A DNA stretch of 64,000 bases from Adhaeribacter_A terreus (GCF_042657365.1 NZ_JBHSKT010000004.1:62001-126000), one strand, 5' to 3'. Positions 1 to 9,125 are shown, counted from the first letter of the stretch. Program-made: numbers and translations. The notes: generated from the letters alone by a model not told the origin.

Positions 1-1841
1 TAGGCATGACCCGCCGGTTCAACATTGGCTCGACCAAGATCAGCAATCTGACCGCCGTTTCTTACAGCAACACCCGCACCATGCTGGAAGCCAACCGCGA
101 TAAATTCCTGTTCTTCGACGAGGAAACCCAGACCCACCCCTACGAATATTCTTTTAAAGACCTGCAAAGCACAGAAAGCGTACGATTAGGCGTGATTCAT
201 AACTGGTCGGCGCGCTTAAGCAACAACCATAAACTCGAGTTCCGGAATTTATTTAACCAGCTGGGCGCCAATCAAACCACCGTGCGCAAAGGCTTTGACC
301 GCAGCAACCAGCAGGACCAGGAAAATTACGCACTACGCTACGAAAGCCGCCGCATTTATTCTGGTCAGTTGCAAGGCACCCACGATCTGAACAACGAAAA
401 CACGACACTTACCTGGACCACCGGTTTTGCCAGCACCAATCGTAACGAACCTGATTACAGAAGAGTGCGCACGCAACGCGCCATGGGCAGCACCGATGCC
501 TTTAAAGTAGTGGTTCCGAATGGCCCAACGCCGAAAGATGCCAGCCGCTTTTTCTCGCAACTGAACGAAGATACCTACATGGCAAGCGGAGATGCCGAGC
601 ATCGTTTGGGCCAGAAAGACAGTTTGGCAACCGATGACCGCCGCATTAAACTGCGCACCGGTTTTTACGCCGAGAAAAAGAACCGCGATTTTGCTTCCCG
701 CTACTTTTCCTACGCTTTCCGCCCCGACAACAACAACCCGGACCTGAGCGTGTTAGACCTTCCGCTTAACCAGATCTTCGCCCCGGAAAACATTAAACCA
801 AACAACGGCTTTATTCTGGAAGAAGGCACCAACCCAAGCGATGCTTACACAGCTTCGAACGACCTGGTGGCCGGTTATGTGAGCACTTCGGTGCCCGTCG
901 GAGCAAGATTATTATTAGCCGGTGGTGCCCGTTTGGAATACAACCGCCAGCGCTTGAGCACCGCTACCAGCAGCGGCCCGGTGGAAGTAGACAACCCGAT
1001 CACACGTTTGCTGCCCAGCCTGAATATTTCTTATAACCTCACGGAAAACCAGCTTTTAAGAGCCGGTACCAGCGTAAGTCTGAACCGTCCGGAATTCCGG
1101 GAACTGGCGCCGTTTACTTACTACGATTTCAACACCAACTTTGAAGTAACCGGTAACCCGGAACTGGAAACACCTACCATTTACAACGCCGATCTGCGCT
1201 ATGAATACTACGCCAGCCCTACGGAAGTGCTTTCGGCAGGAACCTTCTTCAAACACTTCCAGAACCCGATCGAGAACTTCTTTATTGTGAGCAGCGGGGC
1301 CAACTCTTACACCTTCAAAAATGCTGAAAGCGCGGTGAGCTACGGCCTGGAAACGGAGATCCGCAAATCATTCTTCAACCTTTCTGAAAACAAATTTGTG
1401 CAGAACCTGAGTCTGGTACTAAACGCCTCGCTCATCAAAAGCCAGGTTACTTTGGGCGAAGAAGCCGACGGCCAAGCCCAGGACCGACCGATGATGGGAC
1501 AGTCGCCTTACATTGTGAACACCGGCCTTTATTACCAGAACGACGAACAGAAATTTCAGGCCAACCTGCTTTACAACGTGATGGGCAAGCGCATTTACAT
1601 TGTAGGAAACTACGCCAATCCAACCGTGTTCGAAATGCCGCGCCACCAGATCGACTTTACGGTTACTAAAGGTTTCGGCGAACGGTTCCAGGTTACGGCC
1701 GGCGTGCAGGACCTGCTGAACCAGCGCTACAACCTGGTGCAGGACTGGGACCAGAACAGCCAGATCACCGACTTCGATAAATCTATTCTGAATTATAAAC
1801 GCGGGGCTTACACCACGCTGGGCATGACCTATAAATTCTAA
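1..1841 (+). CDS. TonB-dependent receptor, C-terminal part (5' end outside window)
   Basis: The frame is open to the left edge, so the Met at base 6 is internal and the N-terminal plug is outside the window. The visible 611 residues look like the beta-barrel of an outer-membrane TonB-dependent receptor. They show alternating aromatic and polar strands, repeated long loops, an internal RAGTSVSLNRPEFRELAPF segment (around residues 351-369) typical of Bacteroidota receptors, and a terminal strand ending in GMTYKF with a final Phe as the BAM insertion signal. Such receptors import nutrients using TonB/ExbBD energy. The next gene downstream, a beta-helix lipoprotein, is a plausible functional partner. 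The substrate cannot be told from this part. Confidence 0.88.
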   Translation, partial: GMTRRFNIGSTKISNLTAVSYSNTRTMLEANRDKFLFFDEETQTHPYEYSFKDLQSTESVRLGVIHNWSARLSNNHKLEFRNLFNQLGANQTTVRKGFDRSNQQDQENYALRYESRRIYSGQLQGTHDLNNENTTLTWTTGFASTNRNEPDYRRVRTQRAMGSTDAFKVVVPNGPTPKDASRFFSQLNEDTYMASGDAEHRLGQKDSLATDDRRIKLRTGFYAEKKNRDFASRYFSYAFRPDNNNPDLSVLDLPLNQIFAPENIKPNNGFILEEGTNPSDAYTASNDLVAGYVSTSVPVGARLLLAGGARLEYNRQRLSTATSSGPVEVDNPITRLLPSLNISYNLTENQLLRAGTSVSLNRPEFRELAPFTYYDFNTNFEVTGNPELETPTIYNADLRYEYYASPTEVLSAGTFFKHFQNPIENFFIVSSGANSYTFKNAESAVSYGLETEIRKSFFNLSENKFVQNLSLVLNASLIKSQVTLGEEADGQAQDRPMMGQSPYIVNTGLYYQNDEQKFQANLLYNVMGKRIYIVGNYANPTVFEMPRHQIDFTVTKGFGERFQVTAGVQDLLNQRYNLVQDWDQNSQITDFDKSILNYKRGAYTTLGMTYKF

Positions 1842-1863
1842 AAATCATATCGGGAAGAGAATT

Positions 1864-2066
1864 ACGCATTCCCGAAAAGTCCCCCTTTGGAGGGGGTTGG
1901 GGGAGGATTTTACTTTACCAGGTCATCCCGACGATAGGAGGGATCTCATTAAGTTAATAGTACATTTTATTCTGGCTACTCTACCTTCCTCCGGAGATCT
2001 CTCCTGACGTCGAGATGTCGCAAAAAAGTGGTCCTCCCCCTACCCCCTCCAAAGGGGGACAATCAG
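1864..2066. repeat. R3 nested palindromic element, copy 1
   Basis: The outer arms are inverted repeats: a CCCCCTTTGGAGGGGG-type block at 1880-1905 and its complement at 2036-2061. An inner pair of inverted arms carries a GGAGATCTCTCCTGACGTCG-like block near 1998 and its partner around 1925-1947. There is no coding capacity. It fills the gap between the receptor gene and the lipoprotein gene. The same architecture recurs at 20966-21190 and in part at 41660-41822, which suggests a non-autonomous mobile element. In a transcript the arms could fold into one long hairpin. Confidence 0.75.
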
Positions 2067-2117
2067 AAAACTTAAAACAAAATCATCTACTCAAAACCAA
2101 TTTAACCAAAAACAACA

Positions 2118-3521
2118 ATGAAAAAATTACTAAATGTGATGCTGATGGCCTGTGTAATAGGTTTTACAGTTAGCTGTAACGACAATGACGATAATCCGAA
2201 ACCACCAGTGGCAGTAGATCCGAACGGTGCGGCCGTTGCGCCAAACGAAGCGGGATTGAACGGAACGGTTGAAAATGGCCGGGTAGTTTTACAAGGCTCT
2301 GCAACCAAAAATGTAATTCTGCGCGCCGGCACCAAATATATCCTGAAAGGCTTTGTTTACATTCCTGCGGGCTTAACGCTTACTATTGAACCGGGCACCG
2401 TTATTATGGGCGACAAAACCACCAAAGGAACGCTTGTAATTGAAAGAGGCGGTAAAATTATGGCCGATGGCACCGCGCAAAAACCAATTGTATTTACTTC
2501 GGCGCAACAAAAAGGCAGCCGCGCGGCCGGCGACTGGGGCGGTATAATTGTACTGGGTGCTGCTCCAACCAATTTGCCAAGCGAAAAAGCTAAAATTGAA
2601 GGCGGCGTGGATCGTGAATACGGCGGAACGAATGCGAACGACAACTCCGGGATCATCCGTTATGTGCGCATCGAGTTCAGTGGCATTGCTTTCCAGCCAG
2701 ACAATGAAATTAACGGTCTGACTTTGGGTGGCGTAGGTGCTGGAACCACTATCGATTACGTGCAGGTTTCTTACAACGGCGACGACTCTTTTGAAATGTT
2801 TGGCGGAACTGTGAATATGAAACACCTGATCGCTTACAAAACCGTGGATGATATGTTCGATACCGATAACGGTTATTCCGGCAAATTGCAATTTGTGGTG
2901 GGTTTAAGCAATCCGGCCGTGGCAGACGTTTCGGGTTCTAACGGATTTGAATCGGATGGCGATGCGCAAGGCTCAGATGCTTCGCCAAAAACTTCAGCCA
3001 TTTTCTCGAACGTGAGCTTATTCGGTCCGATGGCAACTTCTACGGCTACCGGTTTTAACAGCAACTTTAAACGGGCCATGCACATCCGGAGGAACAGCAA
3101 TATTCAGGTGCACAACGCAGTTTTTGCAGGCTGGCCAACGGGCTTGTTGTTAGATGGTTCCAAATCGCAAGCAAACGCTACGGCCAATACCCTGAAAATT
3201 CAGAATACAGTAATTGCCGGTTCGCAAAGCGGCAAAGCCCTGACTACCGAAACCGGCAGCACGTTTGATGTAAGTACCTGGTTTAACGCTGCCAGCAAAG
3301 GAAACAGCGTAGTAGCCGAAGCGGCCGACCTGAAACTGAACGGCGCTTTCAACCAGCAGAATCCGGATTTCCGTCCGGGCAGTGGTTCTTCTCTCCTAAG
3401 TGGCGCTTCTTTTACCGGCCTGGATGCGTTCTTCGAAAATGTAGCTTATAAAGGCGCTTTCGGAACAACCGACTGGACTGCCGGCTGGGCGAATTTCGAC
3501 CCGCAAAACACTGACTATTAA
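2118..3521 (+). CDS. Beta-helix surface/periplasmic lipoprotein paired with TonB receptor
   Basis: 467 residues. A type II signal peptide ends in the lipobox GFTVSC with Cys20 as lipidation site, followed by an Asp/Asn-rich tether (NDNDDNPKP). The body has the short repeating beta-strand and turn pattern of a right-handed parallel beta-helix (for example GGKIMADGTAQKPIVFTSA around residues 112-130, then GDWGGIIVLG). Proteins of this kind are commonly encoded after TonB-dependent receptors in Bacteroidota. Their substrate is not established to my knowledge, so I assign no enzymatic role. The start is the first Met, eight bases after an A-rich stretch. A hairpin at 3609-3637 probably ends the transcript. 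Confidence 0.75.
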   Translation: MKKLLNVMLMACVIGFTVSCNDNDDNPKPPVAVDPNGAAVAPNEAGLNGTVENGRVVLQGSATKNVILRAGTKYILKGFVYIPAGLTLTIEPGTVIMGDKTTKGTLVIERGGKIMADGTAQKPIVFTSAQQKGSRAAGDWGGIIVLGAAPTNLPSEKAKIEGGVDREYGGTNANDNSGIIRYVRIEFSGIAFQPDNEINGLTLGGVGAGTTIDYVQVSYNGDDSFEMFGGTVNMKHLIAYKTVDDMFDTDNGYSGKLQFVVGLSNPAVADVSGSNGFESDGDAQGSDASPKTSAIFSNVSLFGPMATSTATGFNSNFKRAMHIRRNSNIQVHNAVFAGWPTGLLLDGSKSQANATANTLKIQNTVIAGSQSGKALTTETGSTFDVSTWFNAASKGNSVVAEAADLKLNGAFNQQNPDFRPGSGSSLLSGASFTGLDAFFENVAYKGAFGTTDWTAGWANFDPQNTDY

Positions 3522-3608
3522 CTCATTAAAAACATTGTACATTAAAACAGGGTGAAAACTTTAGTGTACAGCTTCCGGCCGCGCAGCTTAGTCTCCTGCG
3601 CATCTGGT

Positions 3609-3637
3609 AAAAGCTCCGCTGCAAGGCGGGGCTTTTT
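3609..3637 (+). terminator. Probable terminator of the beta-helix lipoprotein gene
   Basis: AAAGCTCCGC and GCGGGGCTTTTT form a stem of about 10 bp with one G-U pair, followed by a T run. Confidence 0.6.
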
Positions 3638-3746
3638 ACGTTTTCGGGCAATCTGAATCAAGGATTTTACGAATTTGGGATTACCCAGATTTTTGTTGCC
3701 CTCGATAAATCCGCCCAAACCCGAAATCCATTTCATCCGCGATTAA

Positions 3747-3776
3747 GACTTTTTCGCCTTCAAACCCTATCGTTTT
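3747..3776 (+). repeat. R1 repeat unit
   Basis: T-rich left block, then CAAACCCTATCGTTTTT. Intergenic, upstream of the 3896 gene promoter. Confidence 0.7.
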
Positions 3777-3804
3777 TCAGTTCCGGAAAGCTACACGAAA
3801 ACCG

Positions 3805-3812
3805 TATCTTTG
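3805..3812 (+). promoter_or_regulatory. Bacteroidota -7 element TATCTTTG
   Basis: It matches the TAnnTTTG -7 consensus 83 bases before the start at 3896. No clear -33 TTTG is seen, so this is a moderate call. Confidence 0.45.
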
Positions 3813-3895
3813 AACTGGCTGCCGGTTGCTAAAATTCAGAATAAAAAAAAATCGACAGCCTGCACACTATAAAGACTTAAAACAAATAATAACCA

Positions 3896-4369
3896 ATGAA
3901 ATTAAAACCTATAAGCATGCTGACGTTTACATTTATGTTGGCGCTTTGCAGCTGGAATAATCCTCAGAACCCAGACATTGATAAAGCTTCGTGGCTGGCC
4001 GGGACCTGGCAGAATAAAAGCGAAAAAATGTTCGAAACCTGGAAAAAAGTAAGCGACACGGAGTTTGCGGGCAAAAGTTACATGCTTCGGAAAAACGACA
4101 CCCTTGTTTTCGAAACGATCCGGCTGATTCAGAAACTGGAAGGGCTGGCTTATATTCCCAAAGTAAGAAACCAGAATAAGAACCAACCGGTAGAATTTTT
4201 GCAGAAAAAAGTAACCGAAACCGAACTGGTTTTCGAAAACCCGAAACACGATTTTCCGCAGGTTATTGCTTACAAACTGATCAACCCTGATTCGCTGGTG
4301 GCTGAAATTTCGGCGAGTAAAAATGGCAAGGTCCGGAAACAAACCTTCGCCATGAAACGTCTGAAATAA
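3896..4369 (+). CDS. Secreted DUF6265-type protein
   Basis: 157 residues with an N-terminal hydrophobic signal segment (residues 8-20). The mature part starts with a WLAGTWQ motif and continues through ETWKKVSDTEFAGKSYML, the pattern of the DUF6265 beta-barrel family (lipocalin-like fold predicted). It ends with a conserved HDFPQVIAYKL segment. The family has no established function. It has its own -7 element (3805-3812) and is followed after 71 bases by a glycosyltransferase gene with its own promoter motif, so it is probably monocistronic. A lipobox is not convincing (LALC lacks the small residue before Cys). Confidence 0.7.
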   Translation: MKLKPISMLTFTFMLALCSWNNPQNPDIDKASWLAGTWQNKSEKMFETWKKVSDTEFAGKSYMLRKNDTLVFETIRLIQKLEGLAYIPKVRNQNKNQPVEFLQKKVTETELVFENPKHDFPQVIAYKLINPDSLVAEISASKNGKVRKQTFAMKRLK

Positions 4370-4402
4370 TGCAGTAAGATGCGGAAAACTGTTCAGAAAC
4401 CT

Positions 4403-4410
4403 TATATTTG
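4403..4410 (+). promoter_or_regulatory. Bacteroidota -7 element TATATTTG
   Basis: Exact TAnnTTTG match 30 bases before the glycosyltransferase start at 4441. No good -33 element is visible. Confidence 0.45.
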
Positions 4411-4440
4411 AATTTTCTGAAAGCTTGCTGAGAACCTGAA

Positions 4441-5652
4441 ATGCCAGAAACGCCGCGCCGCAAAATCCTGTTTTTACCCAAATGGTACCCCGACCGCAAG
4501 GCAGACCAGAACGGTAATTTCATTCAGCAGCACGCACGTGCGGTTTCCGGTTTTGCCGAGGTAATTGTGCTTTACGCCAACGCCGACGATTTTTCTGGCC
4601 CTAACCTGACCGAGTTCGATTACAAGAAAGACGACGGCATTCCCACGCTTTATTTCTACTACAAAAAGCGCATCACCGGCCTGAATTTTATAGACAAACC
4701 ACTCAAATTGCTGCTGTATTTTGCCTGCCTTTTTCGCGGTTATCGCATTGTAGAACGGCTTTTTGGAAGGCCCGATCTGCTGCACGTGCACGTACTTTTG
4801 CGAACCGGTTTGTTTGCCTGGTTCAAATGTTTCACCAGTGGTTTGCCGTTTATAATTACCGAACACTGGACCTTATATCTGCCGCAAAATGCACATAAAA
4901 TAAGCCGGCTCCGGAAAAAACTTACCCAGCTGGTAGTTAAAAAAGCGGCCGCTGTAAATACCGTTTCGGAAGATCTGAAAAATGCCATGCAGAATCTGGG
5001 TTTTCGGAACCGGAACTATACCGTTATTCCGAATGTGGTAGATACCGCGACTTTTTACCCCGAAAACCCTATCGTTTTGAAGCCGAAAAAGGAATTGCTG
5101 AACGTGGCCATTCTGAACGATCGCGCCAAAAACCAGAGCGGTTTAATTAAAGCTTTTCACAAACTGCTTCCAGAATTTCCGGACCTTGAATTGCACATTA
5201 TTGGGTTTGGCCCTTCGGAGCAAATGCTAAAAGATCTGGCGCAGGAAATGGGTTTACTTAACAAAACAGTATTCTTTGAAGGCAAAAAAGAGGCGGAAGA
5301 AGTAGCGGAATTTATGCGAAAAGCCGATGTTTTTGTACTGCCCAGTTTCTACGAAACCTTCGGGGTAGTTTTAATTGAAGCGCTGGCCAGCGGAACGCCC
5401 GTAATTGCCAGTAAGGTTGGCGGCGTACCGGAAGTTTTTACTAAAGAACAAGGCATTTTGATTGAACCCGGCAACGAAGAAAATTTATTGGAAGCCTTGC
5501 GGTTTGTGCTGCAAAATCCGGAGGCTTTCCCGAAAGAAAAGCTGCGCAAATTTGCCGTAAAAAATTACAGTTTTGATGCCGTAGGAAAACAGTTTGCCGC
5601 GCTCTACGAAACGGTATTACTTTCCACCGAAAAACCCGAAGATGCTCGCTAA
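4441..5652 (+). CDS. Glycosyltransferase family 4 (GT-B fold)
   Basis: 403 residues, normal length for a GT4 retaining glycosyltransferase. The N-terminal acceptor domain begins with LFLPKWYPDRKADQNGNFI. The C-terminal nucleotide-sugar domain carries the E-x7-E type motif FYETFGVVLIEAL (around 303-315), followed by GTPVIASKVGGVPEV. It should act at the cytoplasmic face of the inner membrane on a lipid-linked glycan. Its stop overlaps the start of the flippase gene by 11 bases, indicating coupled translation and a shared surface-polysaccharide role. An R1 unit (5049-5078) is translated in frame as YPENPIVLKP at the domain junction. Donor and acceptor are unknown. Confidence 0.87.
   Translation: MPETPRRKILFLPKWYPDRKADQNGNFIQQHARAVSGFAEVIVLYANADDFSGPNLTEFDYKKDDGIPTLYFYYKKRITGLNFIDKPLKLLLYFACLFRGYRIVERLFGRPDLLHVHVLLRTGLFAWFKCFTSGLPFIITEHWTLYLPQNAHKISRLRKKLTQLVVKKAAAVNTVSEDLKNAMQNLGFRNRNYTVIPNVVDTATFYPENPIVLKPKKELLNVAILNDRAKNQSGLIKAFHKLLPEFPDLELHIIGFGPSEQMLKDLAQEMGLLNKTVFFEGKKEAEEVAEFMRKADVFVLPSFYETFGVVLIEALASGTPVIASKVGGVPEVFTKEQGILIEPGNEENLLEALRFVLQNPEAFPKEKLRKFAVKNYSFDAVGKQFAALYETVLLSTEKPEDAR
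5049..5078 (+). repeat. R1 repeat unit inside glycosyltransferase gene
   Basis: GACTTTTTACCCC followed by GAAAACCCTATCGTTTT. Good consensus match, read in frame as PENPIVL (about residues 203-213). Confidence 0.7.
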
Positions 5653-6898
5653 GATCCTGCACACCTTTACTTCGCGGGTAGGCATTGCCGGCCTCAATTT
5701 CCTAATCGTGATGCTTACGGCACAGGTTTTGGGCGCTTCCGGCCGGGGCGAGATCGGGATATTCGGGGCAAATTTAGCGCTGGTCATTTTGTTTACGGGC
5801 TTGCTGGGTGGCACTGGTTTGGCTTATTTAACGCCACGTACCAACATTTACCAATTGCTGCTTCCGGCTTATGTGTGGTCGGTGCTGGTTTCCGGATTGG
5901 TAACGGTTTTGCTGTATTTTTTAGATCAGGTTCCGCCGGAATTTGCCATTCATTTATTCGGACTTTCGTTGCTGCTGGCTTTGTTTACCGTGAACACAAC
6001 GGTACTGGTTGGCAAGGAAAAAGTAAAGCTTTTCAACTACCTGAGTTTCCTGCAAACGTTGCTGCTAATTGTAGTTTTAGCAACCGGGTTTTTAGTTTTT
6101 AAGCAGCAAACCATAGCGTTTTATTTCACGGCTTTGTACTGGGCTTACGGCTTCACCTTCACGCTCAGCTTCATAGCTATTTTACTCCTCCCCGACCGAC
6201 CCGATTTCACCGGATTTCAGCAAAACATTTTGCACTTATTCAAGTTCGGTAGTACCGCTCAACTTTCCAACATCATTACCTTTCTGAACTACCGCCTCGG
6301 CTATTATTTTCTGAACACCTTAACCGATTCTAAAGCAGTAGGCATTTTTTCAGTGGGCGTGTCCTTATCGGAAGCGATCTGGATGGTGGGCCGCAGTTTA
6401 GCGCTGGTACAATATGCCAAGCTGGTTAACACTGAAGATCCGGAAGCCGCCAAACAACTGACCATCAAGTTAGCGCGCCTGAGTTTTCTGGTAACTTTTA
6501 CCGCCGTTTTGGTTTTAGCTTTGCTCCCGCCGGTAGTTTTTCAGCTTATTTTCGGGGAGGAATTTGGCAGCGTAAATACCGTGATCTGGTCGTTGGGGTT
6601 AGGCATTATTGCTATTGGCACGAGCACGATTTTTAGTCATTATTTTGCTGGCCGTGGGAAATATTCCATCAATAACTGGGCTTCGTTTTCTGGTTTGCTT
6701 TTAACGGTTCCGGCCTGCTGGCTGCTCATTCCGAAGTTGGGTTTTGTAGGCGCCGGAATGGCTTCTACTCTTTCCTATTTAGCGGCTTTTACATTTTTAT
6801 ACTGGAAATTCAGGAAAGAAAGCGGGTTTTCTTTCACACAACTTTTGCCGGGAAAGACAGATTTTCAGGAATTGAAAAAGTTACTTCGGAAGAAGTAA
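5642..6898 (+). CDS. Polysaccharide flippase-type membrane protein (MATE/Wzx-like)
   Basis: 418 residues from the Met at 5642. The frame is open upstream, but that part lies within the glycosyltransferase gene. There are about 12 hydrophobic segments spread over the whole length, as in Wzx/RfbX lipid-linked oligosaccharide flippases of the MOP superfamily. The start MLAKILHTFTSRVGIAGLNF and the internal LGASGRGEIGIFG match that family. It probably moves the product of the upstream GT4 enzyme across the inner membrane. The 11-base overlap supports a two-gene operon. An R1 unit is embedded at 6095-6122. A hairpin lies between this gene and the convergent GNAT gene. Confidence 0.82.
   Translation: MLAKILHTFTSRVGIAGLNFLIVMLTAQVLGASGRGEIGIFGANLALVILFTGLLGGTGLAYLTPRTNIYQLLLPAYVWSVLVSGLVTVLLYFLDQVPPEFAIHLFGLSLLLALFTVNTTVLVGKEKVKLFNYLSFLQTLLLIVVLATGFLVFKQQTIAFYFTALYWAYGFTFTLSFIAILLLPDRPDFTGFQQNILHLFKFGSTAQLSNIITFLNYRLGYYFLNTLTDSKAVGIFSVGVSLSEAIWMVGRSLALVQYAKLVNTEDPEAAKQLTIKLARLSFLVTFTAVLVLALLPPVVFQLIFGEEFGSVNTVIWSLGLGIIAIGTSTIFSHYFAGRGKYSINNWASFSGLLLTVPACWLLIPKLGFVGAGMASTLSYLAAFTFLYWKFRKESGFSFTQLLPGKTDFQELKKLLRKK
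6095..6122 (+). repeat. R1 repeat unit inside flippase gene
   Basis: AGTTTTTAAGCAG then CAAACCATAGCGTTTTA, translated in frame as FKQQTIAFY. Confidence 0.55.
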
Positions 6899-6913
6899 TT
6901 ACACAGTTTTCGC

Positions 6914-6950
6914 TGGCACAAGTGTTAAGCCACAGGCGTCACTTGTGCCA
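6914..6950. terminator. Hairpin between convergent genes
   Basis: TGGCACAAGTG and CACTTGTGCCA form an 11-bp perfect stem with a 15-base loop between the flippase (+) and GNAT (-) genes. A strong T run is lacking. Confidence 0.5.
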
Positions 6951-6962
6951 AAGACAAAAAGC

Positions 6963-8072
6963 TTACGTAAACGCACAATCCGCGTCGCCATCCTGAATCT
7001 TCACTTCTGCTTGCTTGCTTAATAATTCCGCAAATTTCTTCGAGATAATGTAGTGTCGTTTGAGCGGATGCAAATAAATAAACGGTTTCGGATTTTGCTT
7101 GAAAACCGCTACCAATTCCGGGTGAAAAACTGTGATGGTATTCAGCTTTTCTTTCATCATTAACTGAATAATAATTTCAGCTACGGTCCGCATGTTTCCG
7201 GCTTCTGCGTACAGATACGGCACTTTCAAATCGTTACCGCGAATGGCTAAAATCACAAAAGCAACTACCTGGTTTTCAGTATTTGAAATTTGCAACGGCC
7301 GGAATTCGAAACGTTTATCGAAAGCCGAGAAATGATACTTTTTGCCGGTGCCATCATCTTCCGAAAGTTGTAAAAGCCAAGGATTTTGCAGCATCCAGTT
7401 CAGGTCTTCGGCGCCGCGTTTTTCTAATTGGTTTTGCTGTTTTTCTGAGATGAATTCCGCGAGTTTTTCGTCGATTTTCCCTATCGTTTCTACGCGGTAA
7501 TTCCTGGTTCCTTTCGAAGGTTCCCACATACTCAGGCGCACATCGTTCTGCACGTTCAACGCCCAGTTTTTCAGGCTGATGAGCCATTTGATTTTTTCCA
7601 GTACCGGGAATTTCTTAGGCAGCAATTCGTCTAGATTGAAGCGCAAAAAGCCTCGCAGGCCTTCGGAAATTTTCAGGTCCTGAAACTGATTGGAGCGGTC
7701 GTATAAACCTTTGGCGGCGGGCGTGAATTCGGTAACTAAAATGCGATTATCCCAGCGTTCCAGCACCCGAGTCAGCAGTTTTTTGGCAATGCCTTGTCCG
7801 CGGACTTCGGGGTCCACCCACATGCAGCTGAGCCAGCCGGCTTTATCTTTTTGTCCGTTCAGGAAAATATAGTCGGCAAACACGCCCAGGTAACCCGCCA
7901 TTTTGCCTTCCACCATCGCTAAAACCAGAATTACATCGTCTTCAGTCACGCGCGGATTATTGATATGCGAAAGCGCGCGGTGCCGCGAAATGGGCACGAC
8001 CGGCATGGTTTTGTACTCCTCCGAATCTAAAAACGGGCGTAAAGTCTGGGGCGTAAATTCGCGTAATTCCAT
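6963..8072 (-). CDS. GNAT-family N-acetyltransferase
   Basis: 369 residues. The first half contains a GNAT fold: LVLAMVEGKMAGYLGVF strands, then the acetyl-CoA loop motif VDPEVRGQGIAKKLL (R/Q-x-x-G-x-G/A). The second half (about 180-369) is less familiar and may be a second GNAT-like or acceptor domain. It starts one base after the stop of the polysaccharide deacetylase gene, so the two are probably co-transcribed. This suggests a pathway that deacetylates and reacetylates glycan or peptide groups; that link is inference. The substrate is unknown. Confidence 0.75.
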   Translation of the reverse strand: MELREFTPQTLRPFLDSEEYKTMPVVPISRHRALSHINNPRVTEDDVILVLAMVEGKMAGYLGVFADYIFLNGQKDKAGWLSCMWVDPEVRGQGIAKKLLTRVLERWDNRILVTEFTPAAKGLYDRSNQFQDLKISEGLRGFLRFNLDELLPKKFPVLEKIKWLISLKNWALNVQNDVRLSMWEPSKGTRNYRVETIGKIDEKLAEFISEKQQNQLEKRGAEDLNWMLQNPWLLQLSEDDGTGKKYHFSAFDKRFEFRPLQISNTENQVVAFVILAIRGNDLKVPYLYAEAGNMRTVAEIIIQLMMKEKLNTITVFHPELVAVFKQNPKPFIYLHPLKRHYIISKKFAELLSKQAEVKIQDGDADCAFT

Positions 8073-8073
8073 A

Positions 8074-9105
8074 TCAGCGGCGCGTTATTTTGTTTTTCCC
8101 GAACGGCGCTTTGGCAAGATAATACAAGTATTCGGTTTTGATCAATTCTTCGGCGCTCTGCTGCGTACCTTCCATCGGAAAACGCTGCAAATGCTGCCCA
8201 AAACTATCGTGCTTTAAACCCGCCGAACCGAAACTTAACTGCACTTTTTGATTTCGGTAAATTTCCTCGAAAAACTTTCGGGAAACGCCTTCATCAGTGA
8301 ACGGAAACGCAAACCAACGGTAAGGCAAGTTGAATTTCTGCTTGATAAAATCCACGCTCGTAAAGGTTTGCTGCAATTGTTCATCCAGCGAAACCGTGCG
8401 ATATTCGGGGTGCGAATGCGAATGCGCGCCGATGTAAAAACCTTGCTGGATCAGTTCGTTTACTTGTGCGGTTGTTAAATATGGCTTTTGCGTTTGCAGG
8501 TATTCCTGAAAATCGACTTCCAGCATTGCAGCAATTTCCGGCAATACTTCTTTGGAATTGAAATTAATGTTCAGCAAACTGTTTTTCAGATCGCCTTCTT
8601 TCAATAATTGTTTCTCCAGCAGCAGCTTGGCTATGAGTTTTTTAGCGTTTTCCGATACCGTTTTTTGCTGCAGTTTCTCAATTAAAACACTGGCTTGATA
8701 CCGGTAAAAAAGCGCCTGATTGTCGTGAAAAGCGGAATTGAGGAAGAACGCGGCGGGCACGCCTTTCTCCTTCAGAATGGGTACAACTACATCGTAAATT
8801 TCCCGCAAACCATCGTCGAAAGTGATGAAGAAGCCGGGCTTTTGCAGACTTTTTCCGTTCAAAACGGTAGCGTTTAGAGCTTCAAAAGTCAGGGGCTCGA
8901 AGTGCTTTAAGAGAAAGTCGAGATCCTGGCGAAAAAGATTTTCGTTTCGGGTTTGGTAGAGGTGTTTGATATGCGGCGGTGCCTGGTTGCATACCAAATG
9001 ATACACCGGCAAAAACAGTTTTTCGCCGCTCATAGTAATAAGTTGCGGCAGCGAAACCGCTCCGGAAGCAGAGTTTAGCAGGCTTTTGGTATAGCGTTTT
9101 AGCAA
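8074..9105 (-). CDS. Polysaccharide deacetylase (NodB homology, CE4)
   Basis: 343 residues. The NodB-homology motif 1 TFDDG is at residues 95-99 (catalytic base and metal-binding Asp pair). Motif 2 is HSHSH at 228-232, where the two His ligate the metal. The family removes N- or O-acetyl groups from glycans such as poly-GlcNAc or peptidoglycan. The spacing between motifs 1 and 2 is longer than in minimal CE4 enzymes because of a helical insert (about 135-215), as seen in several Bacteroidota members. No clear signal peptide is visible. An R1 unit (8847-8874) is translated as LNATVLNGKSL just before TFDDG. It forms an operon with the GNAT gene and probably with the MoxR gene 20 bases upstream. 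Confidence 0.85.
   Translation of the reverse strand: MLKRYTKSLLNSASGAVSLPQLITMSGEKLFLPVYHLVCNQAPPHIKHLYQTRNENLFRQDLDFLLKHFEPLTFEALNATVLNGKSLQKPGFFITFDDGLREIYDVVVPILKEKGVPAAFFLNSAFHDNQALFYRYQASVLIEKLQQKTVSENAKKLIAKLLLEKQLLKEGDLKNSLLNINFNSKEVLPEIAAMLEVDFQEYLQTQKPYLTTAQVNELIQQGFYIGAHSHSHPEYRTVSLDEQLQQTFTSVDFIKQKFNLPYRWFAFPFTDEGVSRKFFEEIYRNQKVQLSFGSAGLKHDSFGQHLQRFPMEGTQQSAEELIKTEYLYYLAKAPFGKNKITRR
8847..8874 (+). repeat. R1 repeat unit inside deacetylase gene
   Basis: GACTTTTTCCGTTC then AAAACGGTAGCGTTT, antisense to the gene. The minus-strand reading gives LNATVLNGKSL (77-87). Confidence 0.6.
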
Positions 9106-9125
9106 AATGAACTCAATAATATACC

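Larger units (their letters stand above)
3522..3895. other. Intergenic gap, 374 bp
   Basis: It holds a terminator-like hairpin (3609-3637), one R1 repeat unit (3747-3776) and a TATCTTTG promoter element (3805-3812) for the downstream DUF6265 gene. A 64-codon minus-strand frame (3542-3736) is not convincing as a gene. Confidence 0.6.

Noticed and set aside
3542..3736. A 64-codon minus-strand frame after the beta-helix lipoprotein gene
   Set aside because: It spans the terminator hairpin and has no recognisable features or promoter.
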